The position numbers and the translations under genes were made by a program. A stretch of 64,000 nucleotides of DNA from UBA8752 sp965659115 (lineage in GTDB: Bacteria > Bacteroidota > Bacteroidia > Flavobacteriales_D > Sanyastnellaceae), in NCBI GenBank assembly GCA_965659115.1, contig CBFHUP010000002.1:1-64000 (forward strand), written 5' to 3'. Positions 34,354-45,415 of this stretch are shown piece by piece. The number at the start of each line of letters is the position of its first letter. The stretch's first letter is position 1. The notes under the pieces were generated by a model that had not been told where the DNA came from, did not search any database, and worked only from the letters and a program-made list of their open reading frames with translations.

Positions 34354-37212
34354 ATGTGCCAGATGCGCTTCCAAAACTGGGCTGTTTGCCTGATGCTGAG
34401 TCTCTTGTCATTCCCTGTTTTCGCCCAAGAGGTGATCAAGGGCCAAGTCATTGATGGTGAAACCGGGGATCCTGTTTTTGCAGCGGGAGTGGTGGTGCAG
34501 GGTACTTCAACGGGTACCAGCACTGATTTTGACGGCCGCTTCTCACTGGAGGTCCCTCAGTTGCCTGTTCGCTTGAACATCAGCTTCATTGGTTATGCCA
34601 TGCTGACTTTAGACGTCAATGACGCGCGCAATGAAGTGCGTGCGACGTTGCAGCAGGACGCTGTCTTGATGGAGGAGGCAGAAGTGGTCGGGTCTAGAAT
34701 CGATGAGCGACAAAAGCAAGGGCCACTGACCGTCGAATCCATGGACGTTTTGGCGATCAAAGAGGCGCCGAGTGGCAATTTTTACGAAGGCTTGGGCAAC
34801 CTCAAAGGTGTAGACATGACGAGCGCCTCATTGGGTTTCAAAATCATCAACACCCGCGGATTCAACAGCACCTCTCCGGTGCGTTCGTTGCAATTGATCG
34901 ATGGGGTCGACAATCAAAGTCCAGGATTGAATTTCTCCTTGGGCAATTTCCTTGGCGCCCCAGAACTGGATGTCATGAAGGTGGACATTGTGGCTGGAGC
35001 CAGCAGCGCTTTTTATGGACCGGGGGCTTTCAATGGCGTCATCGCCATGGAGACCAAGTCACCTTTCCGTTTTCCAGGAGTTTCGGTGAGTGCCAAATTG
35101 GGTGAGCGCAACCTGACGGAGAGTGGATTCCGTTATGCGGATTACATCGAGAACTCAGAAGGCAACCCGGTTCTTGGATTTAAGGTCAATGCCTTCCGCT
35201 TCAGCGCCGATGATTGGGTGGCCGACAACTATAATCCCGTGGACGGATCCAATGTGGACGCCACCAACCCCGGCCGGTTCGATGCGGTCAATGTTTATGG
35301 GGATGAGTACAAGACGGTTTTTGACTACAGTGGAGACAACAGCGCCAATGGCCGCGGCTTGGGCTCTTTTTACCGATCGGGATACAAGGAGATTGACCTG
35401 GTGGATTACGGCACCAAAAACCTAAAAGTGTCTACGGCGTTGCACCTGCGTTTGCAGCCTGAAAAGACCTACGAATCTGCGGAATTGGTGTATGGTTTTA
35501 ACAGCGGGTTTGGTACTACAGTGTATCAGGGTGACAACAGATTTTCGTTGCGCGACATTGAGTTTTACCAGCATAAAATTCAATTGTCTAAGCCAGGTAA
35601 ATGGTTTATCCGTGCCTACCGAACGAGTGAAGACGCGGGCAACAGTTATGACCCTTATGCCACGGCGCTGCGCATTCAAGAGGAGACGCGCAGCGACTAC
35701 GGCTACGCCAAGGTGTATTACCGGTATTGGGTAGACAGCATTGCACCGATGATCGATGGGACATGGCCCGCTGGGATTTTGGACACATCGGGCTCTTTCC
35801 CCACGTTTACCATTCCTCCAGACAGCATATCGGCATGGTTCTCAAACAACCAGACCAACCTGACGGAGTGGCACAGTTTGGTGCAGGACTGGACCGACAA
35901 TGGGTACGCTGGTTTGAGCGATGTTGCGCAGGATCCTTTGGGTCACCTGCAGCCGGGAACCGCGGAATTTCAGGAAGCCTTTGATCGCATTACAGCCCTC
36001 AAAAACAACGAAGGAGAGGGGGGGACCCGCTTCTTTGATCGCTCGAGCTTGATCCACATGCACGGAGAGCGCACATTCAATCCAACCGGTTTTGAGGAAG
36101 TGAGGGTAGGGGCCAATTTCCGCAGGTATACCCCCAACAGTGATGGGACGATTTTCAGTGACACTGCCGGGGTGGTCATTACCAACCAAGAGTTCGGTGC
36201 TTATGCAGGTGCCAGAAAGCGATTCGCCAAAGACAAGGTGATCACCACAGCCACGATTCGTGCGGACAAGAACCAGAATTTCGATTGGGTGTTTTCTCCT
36301 GCGGCGTCATTGGTGTGGAAACCGCGAGAGCAGGACTATTTCAGGCTCAGTTTTTCCAGTGCCTTGCGCAACCCTACGTTGGCCGACCAGTACCTCTATC
36401 TCGATGTTGGACCCGCAACTTTGGTCGGAAACCTCAATGGGCGCGACAGCTTGGTCACCATCGACAGTTTCATCGATTACCGAAACAGCATTTCGAGTGC
36501 GGCGGGACTGCCTTTTGGCAACATAGATACCATGCAGTTCTTCAACATCGCCCCATTGCGACCTGAGCAGGTGCAGTCCGTGGAGGTGGGCTACAGAACC
36601 ACGCTTTGGGACAAGCTGTACTTGGATGGAAGTTGGTATTACAGCCAATACACCAACTTTATTGGCTACAACATTGGCTTGGATGTGCTCTTCCAAAACC
36701 CATCATTCCCCGAAGCGGTAACCGGCATTGACGTCTTCCGTTATGCGGCCAACTCCATCAACGATGTGAGAACGACGGGAGCTTCAATTGGTGCCAATTG
36801 GTATGTGGGAGACAACTGGATGATTTCTGGAAACTACAGTTGGAACCGATTGGTCAAAACCAACGAGGATGACCCCATCATTCCAGCTTTCAATACGCCT
36901 GAGCACAAGTATAATTTCGGCGTTAGCACACGGGACCTTCGGTTGCGAGAAGCGAGTACATGGGGTTTCGGCGTGAATTATAAGTGGGTTCAGGGCTTTG
37001 TTTTCGAGGGTTCTCCGCAATTTACAGGCTTGGTTCCCACGTTTGATGTGATGGACGTCCAGGCCAATGCCCACATCGACCAACTCAATATGACCATCAA
37101 GGTGGGCGCTTCTAATGTGTTGAAAAACTGGCACATAGAGACGTATGGCGGCCCTTCAGTGGGAAGGTTGGCCTACGTCAGTCTCCTCTACGAAGTCAAT
37201 CCCAGGGACTGA
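34354..37212 (+). CDS. TonB-dependent receptor with carboxypeptidase-like regulatory domain
   Basis: Outer-membrane TonB-dependent transporter of about 952 residues. It has a signal peptide (MRFQNWAVCLMLSLLSFPVFAQ; the ATG at 34363 is equally possible), an N-terminal CarboxypepD_reg-like domain (IKGQVIDGETGDPVFAAGVV), a plug domain (from SLGFKIINTRGFNSTSPVR to SSAFYGPGAFNGVI) and a long beta-barrel ending in YVSLLYEVNPRD. No SusD-type partner is next to it, so the substrate is more likely a siderophore, cofactor or peptide than a glycan; this is inference. The following secreted protein starts 121 bases later. Confidence 0.9.
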   Translation: MCQMRFQNWAVCLMLSLLSFPVFAQEVIKGQVIDGETGDPVFAAGVVVQGTSTGTSTDFDGRFSLEVPQLPVRLNISFIGYAMLTLDVNDARNEVRATLQQDAVLMEEAEVVGSRIDERQKQGPLTVESMDVLAIKEAPSGNFYEGLGNLKGVDMTSASLGFKIINTRGFNSTSPVRSLQLIDGVDNQSPGLNFSLGNFLGAPELDVMKVDIVAGASSAFYGPGAFNGVIAMETKSPFRFPGVSVSAKLGERNLTESGFRYADYIENSEGNPVLGFKVNAFRFSADDWVADNYNPVDGSNVDATNPGRFDAVNVYGDEYKTVFDYSGDNSANGRGLGSFYRSGYKEIDLVDYGTKNLKVSTALHLRLQPEKTYESAELVYGFNSGFGTTVYQGDNRFSLRDIEFYQHKIQLSKPGKWFIRAYRTSEDAGNSYDPYATALRIQEETRSDYGYAKVYYRYWVDSIAPMIDGTWPAGILDTSGSFPTFTIPPDSISAWFSNNQTNLTEWHSLVQDWTDNGYAGLSDVAQDPLGHLQPGTAEFQEAFDRITALKNNEGEGGTRFFDRSSLIHMHGERTFNPTGFEEVRVGANFRRYTPNSDGTIFSDTAGVVITNQEFGAYAGARKRFAKDKVITTATIRADKNQNFDWVFSPAASLVWKPREQDYFRLSFSSALRNPTLADQYLYLDVGPATLVGNLNGRDSLVTIDSFIDYRNSISSAAGLPFGNIDTMQFFNIAPLRPEQVQSVEVGYRTTLWDKLYLDGSWYYSQYTNFIGYNIGLDVLFQNPSFPEAVTGIDVFRYAANSINDVRTTGASIGANWYVGDNWMISGNYSWNRLVKTNEDDPIIPAFNTPEHKYNFGVSTRDLRLREASTWGFGVNYKWVQGFVFEGSPQFTGLVPTFDVMDVQANAHIDQLNMTIKVGASNVLKNWHIETYGGPSVGRLAYVSLLYEVNPRD

Positions 37213-37268
37213 TTCAGTCTTGACATTTAGCGTTTACAAAATTCTTTTCGAGCAATACCCGGAATACG

Positions 37269-37287
37269 GTGTGTAATTCATACACAC
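37269..37287. repeat. 7-bp inverted repeat upstream of the tandem hydrolase gene
   Basis: GTGTGTA-ATTCA-TACACAC, 46 bases before the ATG at 37334. There is no T-run, so it could be an operator rather than a terminator for the receptor gene. Confidence 0.35.
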
Positions 37288-37333
37288 TCTTTCGCCCTAT
37301 CCTATCTTACCACTTCAACATTGGGACCAAACC

Positions 37334-40300
37334 ATGAAGCAAACTTGTCTCCTTCTGGCAGCCTTTTTTATCTGCCTCACTGCCGGTGCACAAACCCGAT
37401 ACCTCGATGAGGTGTTCAGCGATGTGACCGTGACCTCCAATATTCAGTACGGTACAAACGTCACCGTCATCACAGTAGCCGCAGGCCTTCCGCCAACTGA
37501 ACAACCGCTGGTGCTCGACTTGTATGAGCCTGCTGGTGACACCGAGACGGACCGTCCGTTGCTGATGATGTTCCATACGGGCAACTTTCTCCCTGTTTAT
37601 CTGAACGGGGGTGCTCAGGGAACCAAGACCGACAGCGCCGTTGTCGAACTCTGCACCCGGTACGCCAAAATGGGCTATGTGGTGGCCAGCGTTGACTATC
37701 GCACGGGTTGGAACCCCCTCGCTGCTACTCAGGAAGAGCGCACCATTCAGTTGATTCAAGCCGCATACCGCGGCGTGCAGGACAGCCGCACCGCGGTGAG
37801 GTATTTCCGCAAGTCGGTAGCTGAAGATGGTAATCCATATGGCATCAACGATTCTAAAATCGCCTTGGGTGGCGATGGCACTGGTGGATACATCACCATG
37901 GCTTCTGCTGGAATCTCGAGCTACAATGACATCATTCTTGACGATGGCGGAACGCCCATTAGCAAGTTCTGGTACGATCCAGGTTCAGGCACACAAGTTC
38001 CTATGGTGGTGGAGAGCATCCACGGAAACCCAGATGCTACAAATGATGCTTACGCTCCTGCTGAGGCTGGCGGCTTCCAGCTCTGCGTTGCAAATCACGT
38101 GGGCTATGACTCAGACTTTGATTTCCAATTCAACCTCGGTGGCGCCCTTGGCGACCTCAACTGGTTGGATGAGGGTGACATTCCGATGGTAAGTTTCCAC
38201 TGTCCTCATGATCCATTTGCTCCTTATGAAACAGCAGTATTGATCGTTCCTACGACCCAAGAACCTGTGGTAGAGGTGAGCGGTGCCTATGACGTGCACC
38301 AGGAGATCAACAGCTATGCCTCTAACAACAATGCCGCTTTCGCTGATGCGGATATTGAAGATGCGGCTTCTGCAGTCAACAATGGCTGGTCCGGACTCTT
38401 CCCCGTCTTCAACAACTACGTGGATGGTTCTCCAACGGAGCCATTTGACAGCTCTCCTTGGCAGTGGTTTGATGAAGCCGCCGTCCAGGCTTACGACGAT
38501 GCCGAAGGCACGACCATCTTGGCCTCTCAATTGTCATTGAACCCCACCATGGGTGAAGCTGAGGCGATGTTCTGGATTGACCAGATTGTCGATTACAACA
38601 GCCCCCGTATGGGATTGGCGCTCGGCGTGTTGACTGAAGGTCAAATCAACAGCAACGGCGTTCGCTACATCGATGAGGTCTTTGCAGACGTAGAGGTCAA
38701 CTCCGGTGTTGTTTATGGCAACAATATCACGGTCATTCCTGGATTGACAGGCAACCCACCTGCTGCCGAGGATTTGATCTGTGACATCTATTCACCTGCA
38801 GGTGATACAGAGACAGACCGTCCTTTGATTTTGTACTTCCACACTGGAAACTTCTTGCCCCAATACGTCAACGGTAGTGCCGTTGGAAACCGCACGGACT
38901 CTTGTGCAGTGGCGATTTGTACAGAATTCGCGAAGAAAGGATACGTTGTGGCCAGTTGTGATTACCGTTTGGGTTGGAACGCATTGGCGGGAACCCAAGA
39001 TGAGCGCACACTGCAGCTGATTCAGGCAGCCTACAGAGGCGTGCAAGACAGCCGCACAGCGGTGCGTTTCTTCCGCAAGAGCATTGCAGAAGACGGCAAC
39101 CCATTCGGTGTTGCAGACAATAAGATTGCCATGTTTGGTGAGGGCACAGGTGGTTACATCACCATGGCTTCTGCAGGCATTTCCAGTTACAACGACATCA
39201 TCTTGGATGATGAGGGCAATCCCATCGCAAAGTTCTGGTACGATCCAGGTTCCGGCACTCAAATCCCAATGGTGATCGAGGAGGTACACGGTAACCCAGA
39301 TGCTACGAGTGAGGGCTTTGCTCCTGCAGAACTTGGGGGATTCCCTTTGTGCCTGCCCAACCACGTTGGCTACAGTTCAGCTTTTGACTTCCAGATGAAC
39401 TTGGGCGGTGCGCTCGGAGATTTGGACTGGTTGGACGAAGGCGATGTTCCTATGGTATCCTTCCATGGTCCTCACGACCAATTTGCCCCTTACACAACAG
39501 GTGTTCTTGTGGTTCCCACCACCAATGAGCCTGTTGTAGAGGTGAGCGGTGCATTTGATGTTCATGCCGAGATCAATGGATTTGCCACCAACAACAATGC
39601 AGTGTTTGCTGAGATTGGTTTGCCTGACCCCGCTGCGGCTTACGGTAACCAAGGATGGGATGGACTTTATCCCGTGCTCAACAACTACGTGGATGGTGCT
39701 CCAACAGAGCCATTTGACGGTGCGCCATGGCAGTGGTGGGATGTGGCTACTACCGAATTTGTGGACAACATCAACGGAACCAACATTGCTGCTACTCAGT
39801 TGACTTTGAACCCAACAATGGGTCCTGCTGAGGCCGCTTTCTGGATCAATGAGATCACCGATTACACTGCACCTCGTTTGGCAGTGAGCCTCGGTGTCGC
39901 TGCACTCGGACCTGGATGTAACGATGAAACAGCGTGTAACTACAGCGCCCTCGCCACAACGGACGACGGCTCATGTGAGTATGCAGCCGACGGATTCGAC
40001 TGCGACGGCAACTCTTTGATTGTGCCAGGATGTACAGATGTCATCGCTTGTAACTACGACGGCTTTGCCACGGAGGACGACGGATCATGTGACTACATGG
40101 ACACCACATTGCCAACCGGTGCTGAGAACGTATGGTTGGTGGGTCTGACCTTGACGGGCACTGAAAACGAGGCGCTCGCCGGCGGTTGTGAAGCTGTTGG
40201 AGGTGTGAACCCCAACGTTGCGGTCAATGGTGTATTCCTCGGTGACGGAACAGGTGGTCCACTTGTAATGTCTAGTGTCACGGACCCAACGGGTGGTTTG

Positions 40301-41269
40301 CTCGCTTCATTGGTGGCGATCGTCAGCAACACGCCAGTAGGCATTTGCGGCGGTCAGTTCACGGTGAACTTGTCCGGAACAGTGTTGACGCTTGCAGAGC
40401 AGAATGGCGTTTGGAGGACGATTGTTCCAGTGTTGGGACCTCAGTACCTCTGGGCCGCTCCTCTGGGGAGTTTCACACCAGGTTGTGGTGACCCCACGGC
40501 TTGTGGTTTCACCAACCCATGTGACATCAGCTTGCTGTGTGATTACACAGACACGGACGGAGACGATATTCTCGATTGTCAGGAAGTTGCCGGATGTCAA
40601 GACCAAGGCGCAGACAACTACAATGCGAATGCAACGGATCCCGGTCCTTGTAACTACAACGGATGTACCAATTCTGACGCGGTGAACTTCGATTCAGGAG
40701 CCAATACAGACGATGGCAGCTGCCAGTTTGAGATCGTCTTCCGAGTCAATGCTTCAAACATTACCGTCGACGGTGCCATGGGAGTTGAGGGTTCATTCAA
40801 TGGATTCAGCGCTTCAAGCATGATGGAGATGGGCTACGGTGTTTGGGAGACCTCTCTGATTTTGGGCGTGGGTTCATACCAGTTTAACTACGCCAACGGA
40901 GCGGTCACGGAGAGCATCTCTGGAGATTGCGACGGACAGCGCATGTTGGACGTAGTAGACAGCCCCATGACACTCGACGCGGTTTGCTTCGGGGAGTGTG
41001 GTCTTTGCTCAGGTTGTACAGATCCATTCAGTGCAGAGTACAATCCGTTTGCCGGTGAGGACGACGGAAGCTGCGCTACTGCGATCGTTTACGGATGTAC
41101 TTATCCCGATGCTTCCAACTACAACGCAGCAGCGACCATCGATGATGGTACCTGTGAGGTCAGTGGTTCGAACCCTTGTCCAACGGACTTGGACGGCGAT
41201 GGTGCCACTGCAGTAGGCGACCTGTTGCTCCTTTTGGGCTCCTTCGGTCAGAACTGCCAACCGGAATAA
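37334..41269 (+). CDS. Secreted protein with two tandem alpha/beta-hydrolase-like domains lacking the nucleophile serine, plus surface repeats
   Basis: A 1311-residue exported protein (signal peptide MKQTCLLLAAFFICLTAGAQ). Residues ~21-440 and ~443-862 are tandem copies offset by 422 residues and about two-thirds identical by eye. Each has the esterase-like layout: oxyanion-type 'FHTGNFLP', 'GYVVASVDYRTGWN', 'GVQDSRTAVRYFRKSVAEDG', a nucleophile-elbow equivalent and 'HDPFAPY'/'HDQFAPY'. At the elbow the expected GxSxGG reads GDGTGG (Gly182) and GEGTGG (Gly604), so both serines are missing. Then come GC-type repeats ('ACNYSALATTDDGSC'), a carbohydrate-module-like 'GVEGSFNGFSA' and a final 'DLDGDGATAVGDLLLLL' dockerin-like unit. 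A terminator follows. Probably non-catalytic or using another residue. Confidence 0.75.
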   Translation: MKQTCLLLAAFFICLTAGAQTRYLDEVFSDVTVTSNIQYGTNVTVITVAAGLPPTEQPLVLDLYEPAGDTETDRPLLMMFHTGNFLPVYLNGGAQGTKTDSAVVELCTRYAKMGYVVASVDYRTGWNPLAATQEERTIQLIQAAYRGVQDSRTAVRYFRKSVAEDGNPYGINDSKIALGGDGTGGYITMASAGISSYNDIILDDGGTPISKFWYDPGSGTQVPMVVESIHGNPDATNDAYAPAEAGGFQLCVANHVGYDSDFDFQFNLGGALGDLNWLDEGDIPMVSFHCPHDPFAPYETAVLIVPTTQEPVVEVSGAYDVHQEINSYASNNNAAFADADIEDAASAVNNGWSGLFPVFNNYVDGSPTEPFDSSPWQWFDEAAVQAYDDAEGTTILASQLSLNPTMGEAEAMFWIDQIVDYNSPRMGLALGVLTEGQINSNGVRYIDEVFADVEVNSGVVYGNNITVIPGLTGNPPAAEDLICDIYSPAGDTETDRPLILYFHTGNFLPQYVNGSAVGNRTDSCAVAICTEFAKKGYVVASCDYRLGWNALAGTQDERTLQLIQAAYRGVQDSRTAVRFFRKSIAEDGNPFGVADNKIAMFGEGTGGYITMASAGISSYNDIILDDEGNPIAKFWYDPGSGTQIPMVIEEVHGNPDATSEGFAPAELGGFPLCLPNHVGYSSAFDFQMNLGGALGDLDWLDEGDVPMVSFHGPHDQFAPYTTGVLVVPTTNEPVVEVSGAFDVHAEINGFATNNNAVFAEIGLPDPAAAYGNQGWDGLYPVLNNYVDGAPTEPFDGAPWQWWDVATTEFVDNINGTNIAATQLTLNPTMGPAEAAFWINEITDYTAPRLAVSLGVAALGPGCNDETACNYSALATTDDGSCEYAADGFDCDGNSLIVPGCTDVIACNYDGFATEDDGSCDYMDTTLPTGAENVWLVGLTLTGTENEALAGGCEAVGGVNPNVAVNGVFLGDGTGGPLVMSSVTDPTGGLLASLVAIVSNTPVGICGGQFTVNLSGTVLTLAEQNGVWRTIVPVLGPQYLWAAPLGSFTPGCGDPTACGFTNPCDISLLCDYTDTDGDDILDCQEVAGCQDQGADNYNANATDPGPCNYNGCTNSDAVNFDSGANTDDGSCQFEIVFRVNASNITVDGAMGVEGSFNGFSASSMMEMGYGVWETSLILGVGSYQFNYANGAVTESISGDCDGQRMLDVVDSPMTLDAVCFGECGLCSGCTDPFSAEYNPFAGEDDGSCATAIVYGCTYPDASNYNAAATIDDGTCEVSGSNPCPTDLDGDGATAVGDLLLLLGSFGQNCQPE

Positions 41270-41290
41270 GCGTTCAGCTGAACAGCATTG

Positions 41291-41317
41291 GAAAGGCGCC
41301 CCTCGGGGCGCCTTTCT
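41291..41317 (+). terminator. Intrinsic terminator
   Basis: GAAAGGCGCCCC / GGGGCGCCTTTC stem (41291-41302 with 41305-41316) 21 bases after the stop of the tandem-hydrolase gene. The tail is short in T but the stem is very strong. Confidence 0.75.
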
Positions 41318-41398
41318 GCGTTTAGTGCCGTTGGTGAACAGAATGCTGGCGTTCGCGAAAGCCGTGTTTGAAGTGGGCTTTATTGGTGCAGATTCATC

Positions 41399-41430
41399 CT
41401 GTCAGCCGGAGACGGAGATGCCGCTGACAG
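41399..41430. repeat. Inverted repeat in the non-coding stretch before the DoxX gene
   Basis: CTGTCAGC (41399-41406) pairs with GCTGACAG (41423-41430), and GGCCGT/ACGGCC (41453-41458, 41471-41476) follows. The 199 bases between the terminator and the DoxX gene hold no gene I can support; the purpose of the stems is unknown. Confidence 0.3.
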
Positions 41431-41503
41431 CTTCTAGGTTTTGGTTATGGGGGGCCGTTCGAAACGTCGGACGGCCTCCTTCAACCGTTTGATTTGCAGG
41501 TGC

Positions 41504-41510
41504 TACTTTG
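41504..41510 (+). promoter_or_regulatory. -7-like element TACTTTG of the DoxX gene
   Basis: One base shorter than the TAnnTTTG consensus; it ends five bases before the ATG at 41516. Confidence 0.4.
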
Positions 41511-41515
41511 CATCC

Positions 41516-41914
41516 ATGGCTTGGAAAAAAGACCTCTCGTTGTTGCTTTTGCGTCTGTGCGCTGGTGGCCTGATGGTTCCCCATGGCTGGGGGAAGTTGA
41601 ACCGATTGATGGAAGGGCTCAATGCCGGTGACGTGCAGTTCTACAATTGGATGGGCATCGGGACCGAGGCTTCCTTGGGCTTGGCTGTATTTGGCGAATT
41701 GGTGGCGCCCGCCTTCATTGTGTTGGGATTGTTTACCCGTTGGATGTCCATTCCCGCGGCGATCACTATGGCTGTGGCCGCCTTTGGGGCCCACGCAGGA
41801 GACCCCATCGGAGACAAGGAGCACGCCTTGCTCTTTCTCGTGCCTTTCTTGGTTTTGGCCCTCATGGGGGGAGGGCGTTATGGGCTGGACCACCGCATCG
41901 GACGGCCCAAATAA
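41516..41914 (+). CDS. DoxX family membrane protein
   Basis: A 132-residue integral membrane protein of the DoxX family, with four hydrophobic segments (LSLLLLRLCAGGLMVPHG, LGLAVFGELVAPAFIVLGLF, SIPAAITMAVAAFGAH, LLFLVPFLVLALMGGG) and the family 'HGWGKL' and 'RYGLDHRIGR' motifs. Members have been linked to redox and oxidative-stress functions, without a firm reaction. The start at 41516 (MAWKKDLSLLLLRL) fits both the family and the promoter element. It converges with valS, nine bases between the stops. Confidence 0.85.
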   Translation: MAWKKDLSLLLLRLCAGGLMVPHGWGKLNRLMEGLNAGDVQFYNWMGIGTEASLGLAVFGELVAPAFIVLGLFTRWMSIPAAITMAVAAFGAHAGDPIGDKEHALLFLVPFLVLALMGGGRYGLDHRIGRPK

Positions 41915-41923
41915 GCAGGTCGC

Positions 41924-44578
<2,655 letters not shown>

Positions 44579-44607
44579 GGCGAAAACGAACGGTGCGGTT
44601 GCGGGCC

Positions 44608-44615
44608 CAAATTTA
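44608..44615 (-). promoter_or_regulatory. -7 element TAAATTTG of valS
   Basis: Perfect TAnnTTTG on the minus strand, 29 bases before the valS ATG. Confidence 0.55.
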
Positions 44616-44697
44616 GCCTGTTAAAATGGCGTTAACCTTGGTCTGAAGAAGAGAAAGACAGGTTTATCTTCAAAGTTGAAATCAATCAACCCTCATT

Positions 44698-45141
44698 ATG
44701 AAGAAGGTCCTCCTTACCCTCGCCGTTGTTTTCGGCGGATTTATCATCGCCGGAGCCCAAGAAGTGGTCAACGGTCCTGTTCTCAGCCTGGACAAAGAAG
44801 TGCACGATTATGGCACCATGGACCAAGGCGCTGATGGCAACTGTGTCTTCACAGTCACCAACGACGGAACTGACCCGCTCATCATCTCTCGTTGCAAAGG
44901 TTCATGCGGTTGCACTGTACCACAATGCGACAAAGATCCTATCATGCCTGGAGCGACCAGCAGCATCAAGGTCAAGTATGACACAAAGCGTGTTGGTCCC
45001 ATCAACAAAAGCGTAACCATTACTTCGAATGCTTCCAATGAGCCTACGAAAGTGATCCGTATCAAAGGTAAAATCGAGGCTGTAGCCCAGCAGGTCGGTG
45101 CCCCCGTGAAGAACGCGGCTGGACCCACCAACAAGCAGTAA
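44698..45141 (+). CDS. Exported DUF1573 protein
   Basis: A 147-residue exported protein with a signal peptide (MKKVLLTLAVVFGGFIIAGAQ) and one DUF1573 domain: 'HDYGTMDQGADGNCVFTVTN', 'LIISRCKGSCGCTVPQCDKD' and 'GPINKSVTITSNA' match this Ig-like (ASPM-SPD-2-Hydin related) family, common and often abundant in Bacteroidota. The 'SCGCTVP' cysteine pair is a family hallmark. Role unknown. It stands alone: divergent valS before it and a strong terminator after it. Confidence 0.85.
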   Translation: MKKVLLTLAVVFGGFIIAGAQEVVNGPVLSLDKEVHDYGTMDQGADGNCVFTVTNDGTDPLIISRCKGSCGCTVPQCDKDPIMPGATSSIKVKYDTKRVGPINKSVTITSNASNEPTKVIRIKGKIEAVAQQVGAPVKNAAGPTNKQ

Positions 45142-45166
45142 AACGCCAGGTGCCTTGCACCGTTGT

Positions 45167-45203
45167 AAGCCGCTCCGGAAATCCGGGGCGGCTTTCTTTT
45201 TTT
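45167..45203 (+). terminator. Strong intrinsic terminator
   Basis: AAGCCGCTCCGG stem pairing with CCGGGGCGGCTT (one mismatch), loop AAAT, then a T-rich tail (TTCTTTTTTT), 25 bases after the DUF1573 stop. Confidence 0.85.
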
Positions 45204-45238
45204 CCCGAACCTGCGGGGGCTGTAGTTGTTGTTACGGC

Positions 45239-45415
45239 ATGTTCGGAATGTTCAAGAAGAATCCCGTGGAGAAGCTCAGGAAAGAGCACGCACGGTTGTT
45301 GGCGGAAGCGCACCGGCTCAGCACGGTGGACCGTACCAAAAGTGATCAAATGACCGCCAAGGCGGCAGAAATCGAGTCAGAGCTGATGGCCCTGGCCCAA
45401 AAAGGCGAGGCATGA
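45239..45415 (+). CDS. Lacal_2735 family small protein
   Basis: A 58-residue, highly charged helical protein: 'MFGMFKKNPVEKLRKEHARL' then 'LSTVDRTKSDQMTAKAAEIE' matches the Lacal_2735 family pattern (short KK-rich start, LST-x-R-x-KSD). Function is unknown. In flavobacteria such genes often sit beside photolyase and SDR genes, as here. Its stop overlaps the ATG of the SDR gene (ATGA), so translation is coupled. A later ATG at 45248 is possible. Confidence 0.75.
   Translation: MFGMFKKNPVEKLRKEHARLLAEAHRLSTVDRTKSDQMTAKAAEIESELMALAQKGEA

Noticed and set aside
34354..41269. A SusC/SusD-type polysaccharide utilisation locus
   Set aside because: A TonB receptor is present, but no SusD, no regulator and no adjacent glycan enzyme; the amylase is 18 kb away and separately transcribed.
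41399..41476. Stem-loops before the DoxX gene as a riboswitch or second terminator
   Set aside because: No T-run and no match to a riboswitch core I can recognise; kept only as inverted repeats.
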